NCBI GenBank assembly: GCA_965248855.1
Contig: CBDFKQ010000007.1
Coordinates: 62,001 to 126,000, forward strand
Source of the DNA: CBDFKQ01 sp965248855
Lineage (GTDB): Bacteria; Bacteroidota; Bacteroidia; Cytophagales; 172606-1
Direction: 5' to 3'
Length of the DNA stretch: 64,000 bases
Under the pieces are notes generated by a model. The model searched no databases, had not been told where the DNA came from, and saw nothing but the letters and a program-made list of their open reading frames with translations. Positions 45,283 to 55,719 of the stretch are shown here, one piece after another; the first letter of the stretch is position 1; each line of letters starts with the position of its first letter. The position numbers were made by a program, and so were the translations under genes.

Positions 45283-47658
45283 ATGCACCGTTCATCTTTA
45301 GCAGTATTTATTTTTTTTTGTATGTACGGTTGCCTCTTTTCTCAATCAATAGTTGAAAAAGAGAAAGACCCTATTGTCAATTATATAAAAACAAAAAAAA
45401 ATAAATTGGATAAAATTTTTAAAGCAGTAAAAAAAAACGATACTCTATCATTAAATACTTCAAAGGAATATTTTAGAAATAATAAAACATCCAAAATTAA
45501 TTTTTTAAAGAATTTGTATTCTTCTCAAAAAGATTCCATAACTAAAAGCAAACTCCCTTCCTTATTTAAATGGAACTCGGGCCAAGTAATGATTTTGCAA
45601 CAAATTGCAAATAGAGAAGGCAATTATCCTAATCAGACACCCGGTAACTTTACCCGTTTTTCACTTAATGGAAGTGCAAATGTTTTTGGCATTCCTTTAA
45701 AATTACAATATTTAAATACTACTGAACAAAATATATATGCGCGGCAGCCAATGAACAGGTTCTCGGTTGGGTTTGATGCGTTGACATGGAAAAAGAACAT
45801 GTCCATTTATGCACAAAAGAAGATGAAAGAAATTGAAAGGCAAATGAGCGGTACTGAATGGAAAAAATTGGATGGCTTATATGGATTTTACGATGAAATG
45901 AAGGTAGAGTTTCTTAATAAAAATGAATTTGATAATTTATTAAAAAAATACGATGAAAATAAATTGCTTGAAGAAGCCACTAAAAAGATAAGAGGTAGTT
46001 CTAATAAATTAAAAGATAGCCTTTATACAGAGGTAAAAAATAATAAACATTTCAGAAAGCTTGAAAAAGAAAAAGAAAAAAATCAAAAGAAAATGCAGGT
46101 ATACCTTGATAAGGTAAACATGAAGAGTAATGATTTAAGGAAAATTCAGCTTCTACAAGATTCATTAAAAAAAATAAATCCTGAAAAATTAGCATTATAT
46201 GAACAATATATGATTTTAAAGGCTATTAAAGACGGTAACACAACGGAGGCATTTAATAAAATAAAAAAATATGGTATTTTATCTTTTACCGATAAATTTT
46301 TAACAAGTTTTAAGAAGCTGCAAATCGGCACTTCATATCCGGAGTATAGTGATTTTACTATTAAAAATATAGCAATAAGTGGTGCTGAAGTGGAATATCA
46401 AAGTAATAAATTATATTTAGCCGCAGTTGGAACAAAAAATTTAAATCCGGTACCTGGTATTGGTACATTTCAAAGGCAAATTCAGGCCGGAAGAATAGGA
46501 GTTGGTTTACCGGAAAAAACTCATTTAATTTTTACTTTACTACAAGGGGCAGATAATCCGTCTTCAATTAAAAAGGATACCATTCAAGTAGGTTTTATTG
46601 ATACCACATATTATGGAAAGCCCAGGAAAAATTTTGTTGCAGATGTTCATGGAAGATGGCAAATAAACTCAAAATTAAGCTTAGATGCTGAATTAGCTCA
46701 AGCTACAACATCTCTTTCTATTTTTAAAAACCAAATACAACTTTCTGATGTATTTCAATATACCCTAAAAAAACCATCAGACAGTACTGCAATTCGTTCA
46801 GGTAAAGCCATTAATACTGTTTTAAAATATCAATTAACTAAAGCTATAGGTATAGATTTAAAATTACAGTCAATAGATGGCGGATTTTATTCATTAGGTA
46901 TTCCCTTTATGAGAAACAATGTGAAAGGGTATGAAGTAAAATTATCAATGAACTTTTGGAATCAACAATTTAAAATATTTCCATTTTATGCCTTTAATGA
47001 AGGTTCTCAGCAATATAAAGGTAAAAATCTTATGTATTCATATGGAATAAAATTAAATTCTAGCTTTACTCATACACCATATTGGTCCTTGGATTATAGA
47101 GTAAATGATACAAAAGGGTTTTTATCCAATACTATCACATTGTTTAATTTCACAACCGGATATGCATATAAATTTCGAAAGACCAGCTTACAAACTTCAT
47201 TAACTATTTCTGTGCAAAAAAGTGAAAATAAAGGTACTGAATTAGTAAAAACAGACGGATCGTTATTTTTTGCCCAATCATCCAATACAATTTCTGTACA
47301 GGAAACAGCCATGTTTAATTTCCCACTACAATTAAGTTGTCAGGCTAGTTTAAGAGAGATAACCGGAGGAGTAAAAAATACAATAAAAATTCCAAGTGAA
47401 TTACAGGGTAAATGGAAAACAATTGGCGCAACAGCCTCATATACGGCCTGGGGTGTTTGGCAAAACTCACTCGGTTATAATTATAGTTTTAATAATAACG
47501 ATGGATATAGAAATGAATTACAATTAACCACAGCATTTGTATTTTTAAAGCAAATAACAGCACAATTGCGTTTCAATAAGATTAATTTTAATACAAAAGA
47601 CCAAAATAATAACTATAAAGAATCTAAAATTCAAATAAGCCTAAGTTACAAATTATAA
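45283..47658 (+). CDS. Outer-membrane beta-barrel protein with coiled-coil insert
   Basis: 791 residues of no named family I know. Signal peptide to about residue 21 (GCLFSQ). A lysine-rich stretch is followed by beta-strands from about 100 (NFTRFSLNGSANVFGIPLKL). A charged helical region (about 175-350, for example HFRKLEKEKEKNQKKMQVYL) interrupts them and predicts a coiled coil. From about 380 to the end, alternating aromatic beta-strands finish with KIQISLSYKL, as in outer-membrane barrels. First gene of the 18.7-kb run, it may form the export or anchoring platform for the giant proteins downstream. Confidence 0.75.
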   Translation: MHRSSLAVFIFFCMYGCLFSQSIVEKEKDPIVNYIKTKKNKLDKIFKAVKKNDTLSLNTSKEYFRNNKTSKINFLKNLYSSQKDSITKSKLPSLFKWNSGQVMILQQIANREGNYPNQTPGNFTRFSLNGSANVFGIPLKLQYLNTTEQNIYARQPMNRFSVGFDALTWKKNMSIYAQKKMKEIERQMSGTEWKKLDGLYGFYDEMKVEFLNKNEFDNLLKKYDENKLLEEATKKIRGSSNKLKDSLYTEVKNNKHFRKLEKEKEKNQKKMQVYLDKVNMKSNDLRKIQLLQDSLKKINPEKLALYEQYMILKAIKDGNTTEAFNKIKKYGILSFTDKFLTSFKKLQIGTSYPEYSDFTIKNIAISGAEVEYQSNKLYLAAVGTKNLNPVPGIGTFQRQIQAGRIGVGLPEKTHLIFTLLQGADNPSSIKKDTIQVGFIDTTYYGKPRKNFVADVHGRWQINSKLSLDAELAQATTSLSIFKNQIQLSDVFQYTLKKPSDSTAIRSGKAINTVLKYQLTKAIGIDLKLQSIDGGFYSLGIPFMRNNVKGYEVKLSMNFWNQQFKIFPFYAFNEGSQQYKGKNLMYSYGIKLNSSFTHTPYWSLDYRVNDTKGFLSNTITLFNFTTGYAYKFRKTSLQTSLTISVQKSENKGTELVKTDGSLFFAQSSNTISVQETAMFNFPLQLSCQASLREITGGVKNTIKIPSELQGKWKTIGATASYTAWGVWQNSLGYNYSFNNNDGYRNELQLTTAFVFLKQITAQLRFNKINFNTKDQNNNYKESKIQISLSYKL

Positions 47659-47671
47659 AAAAATAATACTT

Positions 47672-48433
47672 ATGATAATGAAATATACCTTAATGTTTTC
47701 TAGGCTTTTTCTTTTAATTATTACATTCAATACATTTGGGATATGTGCATTTTCTCAAATAAGTAATCTTCCACCGGTATTAATTTATCCCGGAGATAAA
47801 GATATCATTATTGAAAAGCTTCCTTCGTTTGCATGGTCATCCACAGGTACCCAATTTGAATATAAGTTTAAACTTGTTGAAGTTTTGGATGGCCAAAGTT
47901 CTATTGCTGCTATTCAGTCCAATCCGGTTTTATTGGAAGTGGAATCTAAAACTAACTTATTGCCTTATCCCATTAATGCGCAAGTGCTTGAAAATGGAAA
48001 AACTTATGCCTGGCAGGTTACAAGTCAATATTTTATTTCCAGTGGCGAATTAGGTAAAATGCTTCCTGCTTTAAGTGAAGTTTTTATTTTCACAATAAAT
48101 CCTTACGCCAAAGAAAAATGTCTGGCAATATTGACAGATAAAAAAGATGAAAAATTTTATGTGATTGAGAATTATGAACTCAAATTCGAATTTGAAAACT
48201 TGATCTTAAATGATGAAAACTCTATTTTAAAATATTCTATATTAAATGCTGATGATAGTAAGATAGTGTCAGAAGGCGTTTCCCCAACAAAAATGAGAGA
48301 TCCAAAATACTTTTTATTGTCTCTTAAAAAATTTCCAACGTTTCGCAAAAATACATCTAAAAACAAATTTTATCTTTTGCGTGCTATAGACGATAGTGGC
48401 CAAAGCTATCAAGTGAAATTTATATGTAATTAA
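47672..48433 (+). CDS. Secreted fibronectin-like domain protein
   Basis: 253 residues. Signal peptide to FSQ (about residue 30). Residues 35-145 look like one fibronectin type III-like domain (PVLIYPGDKDIIIEKLPSFA, YEFKF-like YKFKLVEV, NGKTYAWQVTSQYF). Residues 150-253 hold a second beta-rich part (FEFENLILNDENSILKYSIL). The gene begins 13 bases after the barrel gene. The closest analogy is small periplasmic or surface accessory proteins of Bacteroidota. Function unknown. Confidence 0.7.
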   Translation: MIMKYTLMFSRLFLLIITFNTFGICAFSQISNLPPVLIYPGDKDIIIEKLPSFAWSSTGTQFEYKFKLVEVLDGQSSIAAIQSNPVLLEVESKTNLLPYPINAQVLENGKTYAWQVTSQYFISSGELGKMLPALSEVFIFTINPYAKEKCLAILTDKKDEKFYVIENYELKFEFENLILNDENSILKYSILNADDSKIVSEGVSPTKMRDPKYFLLSLKKFPTFRKNTSKNKFYLLRAIDDSGQSYQVKFICN

Positions 48434-48489
48434 ATATAAAACAAGAATTCAAATTAAACTTAAATACTTTCTAATTCACAATCATTAAA

Positions 48490-49020
48490 ATGTTCAGTTC
48501 AATAAAAATTAAGGATATACTTTTTTCATTAATACTGCTTATATGTTTAAGCGTCACCCTATGGCAAATAATTACAAGGCCAAAAATTGCTTATGTGCGT
48601 ACGGCTGTAATAATAGAAAAATTCACCGGTATGAAGGAAGCTAAAGAAAGGCTTGACGAAAAAATAAAATTATGGCAATCCAATACTGATACATTGCAAA
48701 AACATTTTGATACTTCTCTTATTGAATATAAAACTGCTCAAAAGCCATGGACCGAAGTAAATAAAAACATCTTGTTACGTCAAAAGCAAGATTTAGAGCA
48801 TTACAAAGCTTCTATTGAAGATAAAATTAGCACTGAACAAGATAAAATGTTTCAGGGGGCAAGCGGTCAAATTAATAGTTTTATTGAAAAGTATGGAAAA
48901 GAAAAAGGTTTCACAATAATTTTAGGCACAACTGCATCCGGTAATCTATTATATGCAGATCAGTCAACAGATATAACAGAAGAAATTTTAAAAGGACTCA
49001 ATGAAAGCTATCGTAATTAA
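48490..49020 (+). CDS. OmpH/Skp-like chaperone with membrane anchor
   Basis: 176 residues. A single hydrophobic segment (about 10-29, LFSLILLICLSVTLWQII) is followed by the Skp/OmpH pattern: beta-strand IAYVRTAVIIEKFTGMKEAK, long charged helices (about 60-130) and the closing strand GFTIILGTTASGNLLYAD. Skp holds unfolded outer-membrane proteins in the periplasm. This copy has no Bam or lipid A genes around it, so it is a dedicated paralogue of this operon. Its last 20 bases overlap the next gene, implying coupled translation. Confidence 0.85.
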   Translation: MFSSIKIKDILFSLILLICLSVTLWQIITRPKIAYVRTAVIIEKFTGMKEAKERLDEKIKLWQSNTDTLQKHFDTSLIEYKTAQKPWTEVNKNILLRQKQDLEHYKASIEDKISTEQDKMFQGASGQINSFIEKYGKEKGFTIILGTTASGNLLYADQSTDITEEILKGLNESYRN

Positions 49021-49645
49021 AGTACTCTTTTTCATTTTATTGATATTGTCGGGATGTAAACCGGTTTTAAACTCAGAAAAAGAGTGGATGTCGTTTTTAG
49101 CCAATCCTAAAAATGGATATGTTAAAAAGAAAGTTTCATCAGGTATAGAACTTACTGTAAAATACCTCCCGGCTACTTATTTAACATACAAGGAGCTGAG
49201 TAAATCGAATTATAATAAAACACAAATTGATAGTATTTATAAACTTTATAAAAATCAAAGAACCTTTTTGCTTGCCATTAAACCTGATGTGTCAAAATCA
49301 GAAGGGGATGTAATGTATAAAGATGTAGGAAGTTATCCTGATTATAAAAAAAGGGTACTTGAACTCAATTTCGAAATAGGAGATCATATAAGGATCAAAG
49401 CAGGAGATAAAACATATTTGCCTGTTCTATTTAATATGGAAAATACTTATAGTTTAACCGACCATCGTAATTTTTATCTGGTCTTTAGTTCTGACGATAA
49501 GAAAAAAGAAGAACTTATAAATGCAGAAAAGCTTGACTTTATATTTGAAGATGATGTATTCGGAACAGGAATAAATCATTTTAGTTTTGAAAAAAATAAA
49601 ATAGATTCTAATCCTTCTCTATCCTTTTTTAATGTGAGTTTATAA
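49001..49645 (+). CDS. Lipoprotein of the giant surface operon
   Basis: 214 residues. Lipoprotein signal LLILSGCKP (Cys about 19). The rest is a mixed alpha-beta domain without a recognised family (YLPATYLTYKELSKSNYNK, then LELNFEIGDHIRIKAGDKTY, then YLVFSSDDKKKEELINAEKL). It overlaps the Skp-like gene and precedes the 2014-residue protein by 18 bases. It is probably an outer-membrane-anchored helper. Confidence 0.75.
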   Translation: MKAIVIKVLFFILLILSGCKPVLNSEKEWMSFLANPKNGYVKKKVSSGIELTVKYLPATYLTYKELSKSNYNKTQIDSIYKLYKNQRTFLLAIKPDVSKSEGDVMYKDVGSYPDYKKRVLELNFEIGDHIRIKAGDKTYLPVLFNMENTYSLTDHRNFYLVFSSDDKKKEELINAEKLDFIFEDDVFGTGINHFSFEKNKIDSNPSLSFFNVSL

Positions 49646-49663
49646 AAAAATAATAATAAAAAC

Positions 49664-52600
49664 ATGAAAATTACTACTATTAAAAAGAAATACCTTAGAA
49701 AAATAGCGTTGTTTTTGGCAATTAATGTATTGACCAATACTTTGTTTATTCCGGGTGCTTATGCTTTAACCGGGGGGCCACACTCTCCTGAGTTTTCTAG
49801 TTTTGAGCCTGTAGCCACAACCGATATGGTAAACCTATCTTCAGGTGATTTTAACTACAACCTACCTGCACTCCAAATACCCGGACCTGAAGGTGGGGGT
49901 TATGCCTTATCATTATCATACCATAGTGGCGCTTCTTCAGAAGAAGAAGCTTCATGGGTAGGCTTCGGTTGGACCCTTAACCCAGGTTCGATTAATAGAA
50001 ATATGCGTGGTTTTCCTGATGATTATAAAAATATTTCAGTAACAAGATATAATAAAACCCGTCCAAGTTGGTCAGCAAGTATTACCAATTCTATTGGCCT
50101 TGAACTTTTTGCGCAAAAGACTGCTAAAGGCAAAGCGGCTTCAGCAGATGTAGCAGGTGGGGGTGGTGGTGGCTTAGGCATTTCAGCAAGCACATCAGTA
50201 AGGTTTAATAATTATCAGGGATTTTCCAGGCATTATGGGTTTGGATTAAATGCTGCAGGTCTTGCTAATATAAATATGGATATAAATGCCCAAGGGCCCA
50301 CCTTTTCTGCCGGTATTAATATTCCTAAAATTCTTTCCAAACTCGCTAAGAAAAATGATGTAGCTTCTCCAAGTAAAAGACTTGAAAGAGATATAACCTT
50401 AAAGAATAAAGTGAAGGCAACAATCTATCTTAAATCAAAAATGAATTTTAAACAAATTCTAAATCAAAATTTTGGAAGTACTTATGGAATCGCTTCATTT
50501 TCTGAAGAAACCAGGGCCACAAGTATGGCATCATACAAGGCATCAAGTTTTGGTTGGACAACAGGAATAACAGTGGACCCGGCACCCGCCCCAGTGGGAA
50601 TTAATGTAGGGATGTCTGGTAATTTTAACCTTCAAAACAGCAATGATGGAGAAGGATATAAAGCTTATGGATTTATGCACAATCAGGCAGGAATAGGTGG
50701 AAACATGAGCGACTATTTTGTTGAGCGCAACGCCCCTTACAATAAACGCGATTTATTTTTAGGAGTTCCTTTTAATAATGCAGATCATTTTTCGGTTGTG
50801 GGAGAAGGCCTTGGAGGGGATTTTAGATTTTTTCCCAAAAATACCGGGCATTTTTTTCCAAATCAAATAACAAATAAAACGCCTTTGAATCAAATGGGCT
50901 TTGATTTTCAAATAGGAGATGCAATTGGATTTGGTGCCTCATTTGGCTTAGGTGTTCAAACTTCAAAAGTAGATACCTGGACCGGCTTGGACAATACAAA
51001 TGCTGGAAATACAGGGGCTTATGCCTTTGATGCTAATCAAACTGGTGTAATGCGATTTTCCAATGATATGGCTGGAACTATTGAATATGGAAATTCAGCA
51101 AAACCGAACGTGAGCCTGCCGGGTGCGATTGGTAAACCTAATATTGACGAAAAAAATATTTTTCTTAATTATAATGAAGATAAAGTTTCAAACTCATCTT
51201 TTATAGACTTGCATACTTATGAAGACATTACTACAAACAGTAAACCTTTTTTTAATCGAAGTTTAATACTTGATGAAAGCTATTTTGTTAATAATAATGG
51301 AAATGATAATACCAAAGCAATAGTTGAGGCTTCAATTCGTAATTCTGATGGGATAAATTATGTATATGGCCAACCTGTTTTTAACAGGAACGATTTAAAT
51401 ATGCAGTTCAATATCAATCCTCCGCGTTCTTCATCTAGCTCACCTCCAGAAGATCTAAAAGATCCTTATAATTATTTAGCCTACAGGTCTACTTCTATTA
51501 ACAATCTTTATGATGTTACAAATAATAGTTCAGGAGAGCAACATATTGGCGAGGTAAGAAAAGTACCCTATGCAAGTAATTATTTACTCACCCAGTTAAC
51601 AACGGCAGATTATGTAGATGTTAATCAAAATGGACCAGATGAAAGCGACTTTGGAGGATGGACTTCTTTTAGTTATCATCAAAAAAAATGGAAGGATGGC
51701 ACTACAGAAACCCCATGGTACCATTGGCGAAGCCCTTATAATGGTCTTTTGTTTGATAGAAATGAAATTTCCAATCCTCAAGATGATATGAGTTCGGTTT
51801 CAATGGGTGAAAAAGAGCTTTTTTACCTTAAGACTATTGAAACAAAAACACATATTGCCTTTTTTGTAACAAACGAAACCAGTATAGGTCGCTTTTCCAA
51901 TGTTGATATTATTAATAAAATTTTTGGAAATGGCTTTAATAATTCAATTCTGCAAAATAAAATATTAGCCTTATTAACAGGTTCTAATACATCCCGTAAT
52001 GATGGTTTGGATGCAGCAGCACTAGGGTTAGAGGATCCTGCCTCTCAAATAAATTCCCAACCAGGAACACACAAATTAGAATACCTTGAAAAAATAGTCC
52101 TTATAGCAAAAAGCCGTCCTGATAAGCCCATTAAAGTGGTGAATTTCAGTTACGATTATAGCCTTGTTCAAAAATTACCCAATAATATTAATAGTGGCGG
52201 AAAACTTACTCTCAAAAAAGTGTGGTTTGATTATGAAGGAGTTTACAATGCAAGAATTAGCCCTTATGAATTTAATTACGAATATAAATCAAGGGCTGCC
52301 TTTGCGCCTGAAATTCAAAAGGAGTATAGTGAACTATTAGGCGTTGATGGTAGCTATACGGGTGATAAATATTCTAAAATTTCTCAAAACCCGGATTATA
52401 GTCCATATTGGCTCGACCCATGGGGCAATATTCAAAGATACGGAAAGGAGAGAAGGAAATTTATGATTCCTTGGGTTTATCAGGGGGAACAGATTATAAA
52501 ACCAACAACAGGTTTTCTGCCCGGATGGAGAAGAGATGCTTCTACCGTAAAAGAAGTAGATTTTGATCCCGCTGCCTGGCATCTTAAGCAAATAAAATTA

Positions 52601-55600
52601 CCTTCCGGAGGAGAAATTTTAGTAGAATATGAGGAAAAGGATTATGAATATGTTCAGGACAGGGCTCCAATGGTTATGGCCAGCCTGTTAGCAGTAAATG
52701 ATGAATTTTCAGGAAATGGGTATAATAACAACCCCAGATACCAGTTTAATTTAGCAGATTTAGGAATAAATGTTTCAACAGATAAGGGAAAAGCCGAGGC
52801 TCAGGAACTCATTTTTAAAATGAGGGAATTGTATTTAGGGAAAGATGATAAAGGAAAGGAAATTGGAAAAGGTGAAAAAATTTATTTTAAATTTTTATAC
52901 AAGCTGGCAGGTGGTTTTATTCCAACTTTTTCAGGTGCGGCTAGCTTTCTTAATCCTCAACCTGCTATTGATTATCAATCGGAATATATAAGTGGTTATG
53001 CAAGGGTTGACAAAATAAATCCAATTACTAATACTTCCGGTGAAATTACAGGAATAGATGTAGTATTAAGAGGAGATAATAATGATGATAGTGGCAGGTC
53101 GGAAGTGCCTCGCCAGGCTTGTTATGATTTTTATTCTACTCAGCGGATGGGTATGTGGCTTCCAAAATCACAAGGTTTTATTGGTTTTTTTGATGCGGCA
53201 ATTAATAGCAGTTTAGACGACCTTATAAGCTCTGACCCTATAAAAAACCTTGCCCCAAGGCTTCAAATCATTCCTCCGATGATGGGAATAATGCAAGGAG
53301 CTTTTTTACCGGATTTCGCTAACTATAATATCCCTTTAAAATCGGATGTAGGCACTTCAATAAACAAGGACTTATCCTTTTTAAGGATACCCATGACCCA
53401 TGCGAAAAAAGGTGGTGGAGTAAGGGTAAAAAGATTAATGACTTATGATGCCGGTATAGAAACCGGGGATGCAGCCTTATACGGGCAAGAGTTTAACTAT
53501 CAGGATTTTAAACAACAAGCTGATGGAACTTTAAAAGTTATTAGTAGCGGGGTTGCAACCAACGAACCATCAGGGGCAAAAGAAGAAAGCTCATTGGTTA
53601 CAGCATTACCAAGGGAGGGGCAAAGTTGGTATAGCAGAATCACGGCAGGTATTGACAAAGAACAAACAGAAGGCCCATTGGGTGAAAGCCTTTTGCCAGG
53701 TGCATCAGTTATTCACTCAAGGGTGGTTGTGCAGCAAATTCATAAAGGAATAACCGGAAATGGATTTACAGTTCAAGAGTATTATACAACAAAAGATTTC
53801 CCTTTTGATAAGGTATATTCTATAGGCGCAAATGATAACAATGACCTTGAAACAGGTTTACAGAGAAGTATTGATTTTACGCCGGTAAGTAAATCAGGTT
53901 TTCCAATTAAAATACCGGCAGGTTTATTCAATTTTGAATATAATCAACAAAAAGCGGTACAAGGATACCGGTTTATAATTAATAATATGAATGGGCAACT
54001 CAAGCGCTCAGCCTCTTACTTTGGTATTTATGATTTATCGGCAAATGATAAAACAGATGATATTGAAAATAAACTAAAACAATATAAGCGAATTTCTGAA
54101 CAAAAATATGAATACTATCAACCGGGGGAACAGGTAAAAATGCTCAAGCCTGATGGGACATACTACATGGATTTGCCGGGCAAAGAAATGGATGTCGCAA
54201 TGGAAATGCGTTCTATAAGAGAGAAAAATATTGATGTACAACTCGAAATAGAAGTAGTAATAGGGCTTATTGCACCTGTTCCTCCAATTTATTTCCCAAT
54301 ATCTATAAGTGTAAATTATGCTGATAAAGGGATGAGTACCCATGTTACCTCAAAAATATTGCGTTACCCTGTTATTTTAAAAAAGACTACCAGTTTTCAG
54401 GATGGTATAACAAGCGTAACTGAAAATTTAGCATTTAATCCTCAAACTGGTTCAGCCGTACTTACGAAAACTTCAGATGGATTTGATAAAACCATTAGTA
54501 ACGATGAAGGTGTGCACGATGGAAGCCTGTATTCATTAACCCTACCTGCTTCATGGTATTATCCTGAAATGGGACCTATACTGATGAAAGGGAAGGTAAA
54601 TAATGATCATACAAATGAATTAAGTGCTTCAGCCGGCTCAGTAATTTCTTATGGTAAGGATGGAAATCCTTTGCGGGATGTAAATAATTGGACAAACGCA
54701 CCAATTAAAGACATTATCAGTACTTCAATCCAAACATTTGAAAATAATTGGTTCACAAATAATTCAACATCTCTAACAGTCTTAGGCAATGAATATGGAT
54801 ATGCCAATTCAAACCCAACAATTACCAGTCTCAATAAAATTTGGAGGCCGGCTTCATCTTATGCTTACCGAAGTGATGTTGTACCAACCAATGGAGGAGG
54901 CAACGATGTAAGGAATGGAGGAATTATTGCAGATAAAATGGATATGTTTGATTTTTCACTAAATAAAAACACAAACAAATGGATATTAAGTAATAGGGTT
55001 ACAGCATATTCACCAAATGGAAATGCTATTGAAGAAAAAAATGTTTTAAATATATATAGTGCTGTAAAATTTGGATATGCCAATAAGAGTATGCCTGTAA
55101 TGGTGGCAAGCAATGCAAGTTATGGAACAATAGGGTCAGAAGATTTTGAAAATTATCAGGGTTCAACATCCGGAGGGCATTCGGGTAGCCAAGCACTTAA
55201 TTTATTAGCATCAACTGGTTCGACAACACCGGGTACTGCACCAATATTCAATGGCTTAACGGCTGATAAACATTTAGCAGACAAAGGGGCATTAATAAAA
55301 ATATGGGTACAGTCGGATAGTGATGCGAAGCTTGATGCAGTTATTAATTTAGTTAAAACACCGTTAATTAAAATTGCACAAAGTGGAAGTTGGGTATTAT
55401 ATGGAGCAGAAATTCCTGCAAGCCAGTTCACCAACGGAAGTAATTTCGATGTCTCTATCAACAATAATAATAACAGTAATGTTTTGATTGACGATGTTCG
55501 TTTTCAACCTAAAGATGCACAGTCAACCACTTATGTATACGATACCCAAACTTTAAGATTACTTACTCAATTCGATGACCAGCACTTTGGAATGTACTAT

Positions 55601-55708
55601 CAATATAATGATGAAGGAAAGCTGATTCGTAAACTGGTTGAAACAGAGCGAGGTTTAAAAACCATTCAGGAAACTCAATACAATTTAAAAAAGACAGCAA
55701 GGCCATAA
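49664..55708 (+). CDS. Giant RHS/SpvB-type surface protein
   Basis: 2014 residues. The signal peptide ends in GAYA (about residue 34). The start of the mature protein, FEPVATTDMVNLSSGDFNYN, LPALQIPGPEGGGYALSLSY and ASWVGFGWTLNPGSINRNM, is the hallmark opening of Bacteroidota RHS-like proteins, related to SpvB/TcB toxin-complex shells. A Gly-rich loop (VAGGGGGGLGIS) and long beta-rich stretches follow. Near 1820-1950 a jelly-roll-like domain appears (GHSGSQALNLL). The end has YD-type repeat motifs (YVYDTQTLRLLTQFDDQHFG, YYQYNDEGKLIRK). No RHS core or toxin tip is present; the gene stops at KTARP. Confidence 0.85.
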   Translation: MKITTIKKKYLRKIALFLAINVLTNTLFIPGAYALTGGPHSPEFSSFEPVATTDMVNLSSGDFNYNLPALQIPGPEGGGYALSLSYHSGASSEEEASWVGFGWTLNPGSINRNMRGFPDDYKNISVTRYNKTRPSWSASITNSIGLELFAQKTAKGKAASADVAGGGGGGLGISASTSVRFNNYQGFSRHYGFGLNAAGLANINMDINAQGPTFSAGINIPKILSKLAKKNDVASPSKRLERDITLKNKVKATIYLKSKMNFKQILNQNFGSTYGIASFSEETRATSMASYKASSFGWTTGITVDPAPAPVGINVGMSGNFNLQNSNDGEGYKAYGFMHNQAGIGGNMSDYFVERNAPYNKRDLFLGVPFNNADHFSVVGEGLGGDFRFFPKNTGHFFPNQITNKTPLNQMGFDFQIGDAIGFGASFGLGVQTSKVDTWTGLDNTNAGNTGAYAFDANQTGVMRFSNDMAGTIEYGNSAKPNVSLPGAIGKPNIDEKNIFLNYNEDKVSNSSFIDLHTYEDITTNSKPFFNRSLILDESYFVNNNGNDNTKAIVEASIRNSDGINYVYGQPVFNRNDLNMQFNINPPRSSSSSPPEDLKDPYNYLAYRSTSINNLYDVTNNSSGEQHIGEVRKVPYASNYLLTQLTTADYVDVNQNGPDESDFGGWTSFSYHQKKWKDGTTETPWYHWRSPYNGLLFDRNEISNPQDDMSSVSMGEKELFYLKTIETKTHIAFFVTNETSIGRFSNVDIINKIFGNGFNNSILQNKILALLTGSNTSRNDGLDAAALGLEDPASQINSQPGTHKLEYLEKIVLIAKSRPDKPIKVVNFSYDYSLVQKLPNNINSGGKLTLKKVWFDYEGVYNARISPYEFNYEYKSRAAFAPEIQKEYSELLGVDGSYTGDKYSKISQNPDYSPYWLDPWGNIQRYGKERRKFMIPWVYQGEQIIKPTTGFLPGWRRDASTVKEVDFDPAAWHLKQIKLPSGGEILVEYEEKDYEYVQDRAPMVMASLLAVNDEFSGNGYNNNPRYQFNLADLGINVSTDKGKAEAQELIFKMRELYLGKDDKGKEIGKGEKIYFKFLYKLAGGFIPTFSGAASFLNPQPAIDYQSEYISGYARVDKINPITNTSGEITGIDVVLRGDNNDDSGRSEVPRQACYDFYSTQRMGMWLPKSQGFIGFFDAAINSSLDDLISSDPIKNLAPRLQIIPPMMGIMQGAFLPDFANYNIPLKSDVGTSINKDLSFLRIPMTHAKKGGGVRVKRLMTYDAGIETGDAALYGQEFNYQDFKQQADGTLKVISSGVATNEPSGAKEESSLVTALPREGQSWYSRITAGIDKEQTEGPLGESLLPGASVIHSRVVVQQIHKGITGNGFTVQEYYTTKDFPFDKVYSIGANDNNDLETGLQRSIDFTPVSKSGFPIKIPAGLFNFEYNQQKAVQGYRFIINNMNGQLKRSASYFGIYDLSANDKTDDIENKLKQYKRISEQKYEYYQPGEQVKMLKPDGTYYMDLPGKEMDVAMEMRSIREKNIDVQLEIEVVIGLIAPVPPIYFPISISVNYADKGMSTHVTSKILRYPVILKKTTSFQDGITSVTENLAFNPQTGSAVLTKTSDGFDKTISNDEGVHDGSLYSLTLPASWYYPEMGPILMKGKVNNDHTNELSASAGSVISYGKDGNPLRDVNNWTNAPIKDIISTSIQTFENNWFTNNSTSLTVLGNEYGYANSNPTITSLNKIWRPASSYAYRSDVVPTNGGGNDVRNGGIIADKMDMFDFSLNKNTNKWILSNRVTAYSPNGNAIEEKNVLNIYSAVKFGYANKSMPVMVASNASYGTIGSEDFENYQGSTSGGHSGSQALNLLASTGSTTPGTAPIFNGLTADKHLADKGALIKIWVQSDSDAKLDAVINLVKTPLIKIAQSGSWVLYGAEIPASQFTNGSNFDVSINNNNNSNVLIDDVRFQPKDAQSTTYVYDTQTLRLLTQFDDQHFGMYYQYNDEGKLIRKLVETERGLKTIQETQYNLKKTARP

Positions 55709-55719
55709 TTAAACACAAC

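Noticed and set aside
45065..45295. Minus-strand ORF of 76 codons
   Set aside because: AT-rich, lysine- and isoleucine-heavy chance frame overlapping the start of the barrel gene. No family resemblance or initiation context.
53553..53753. Shadow frames inside the giant genes (49664-62131)
   Set aside because: Alternative frames of very long, well-formed coding sequences. They show no independent protein character.
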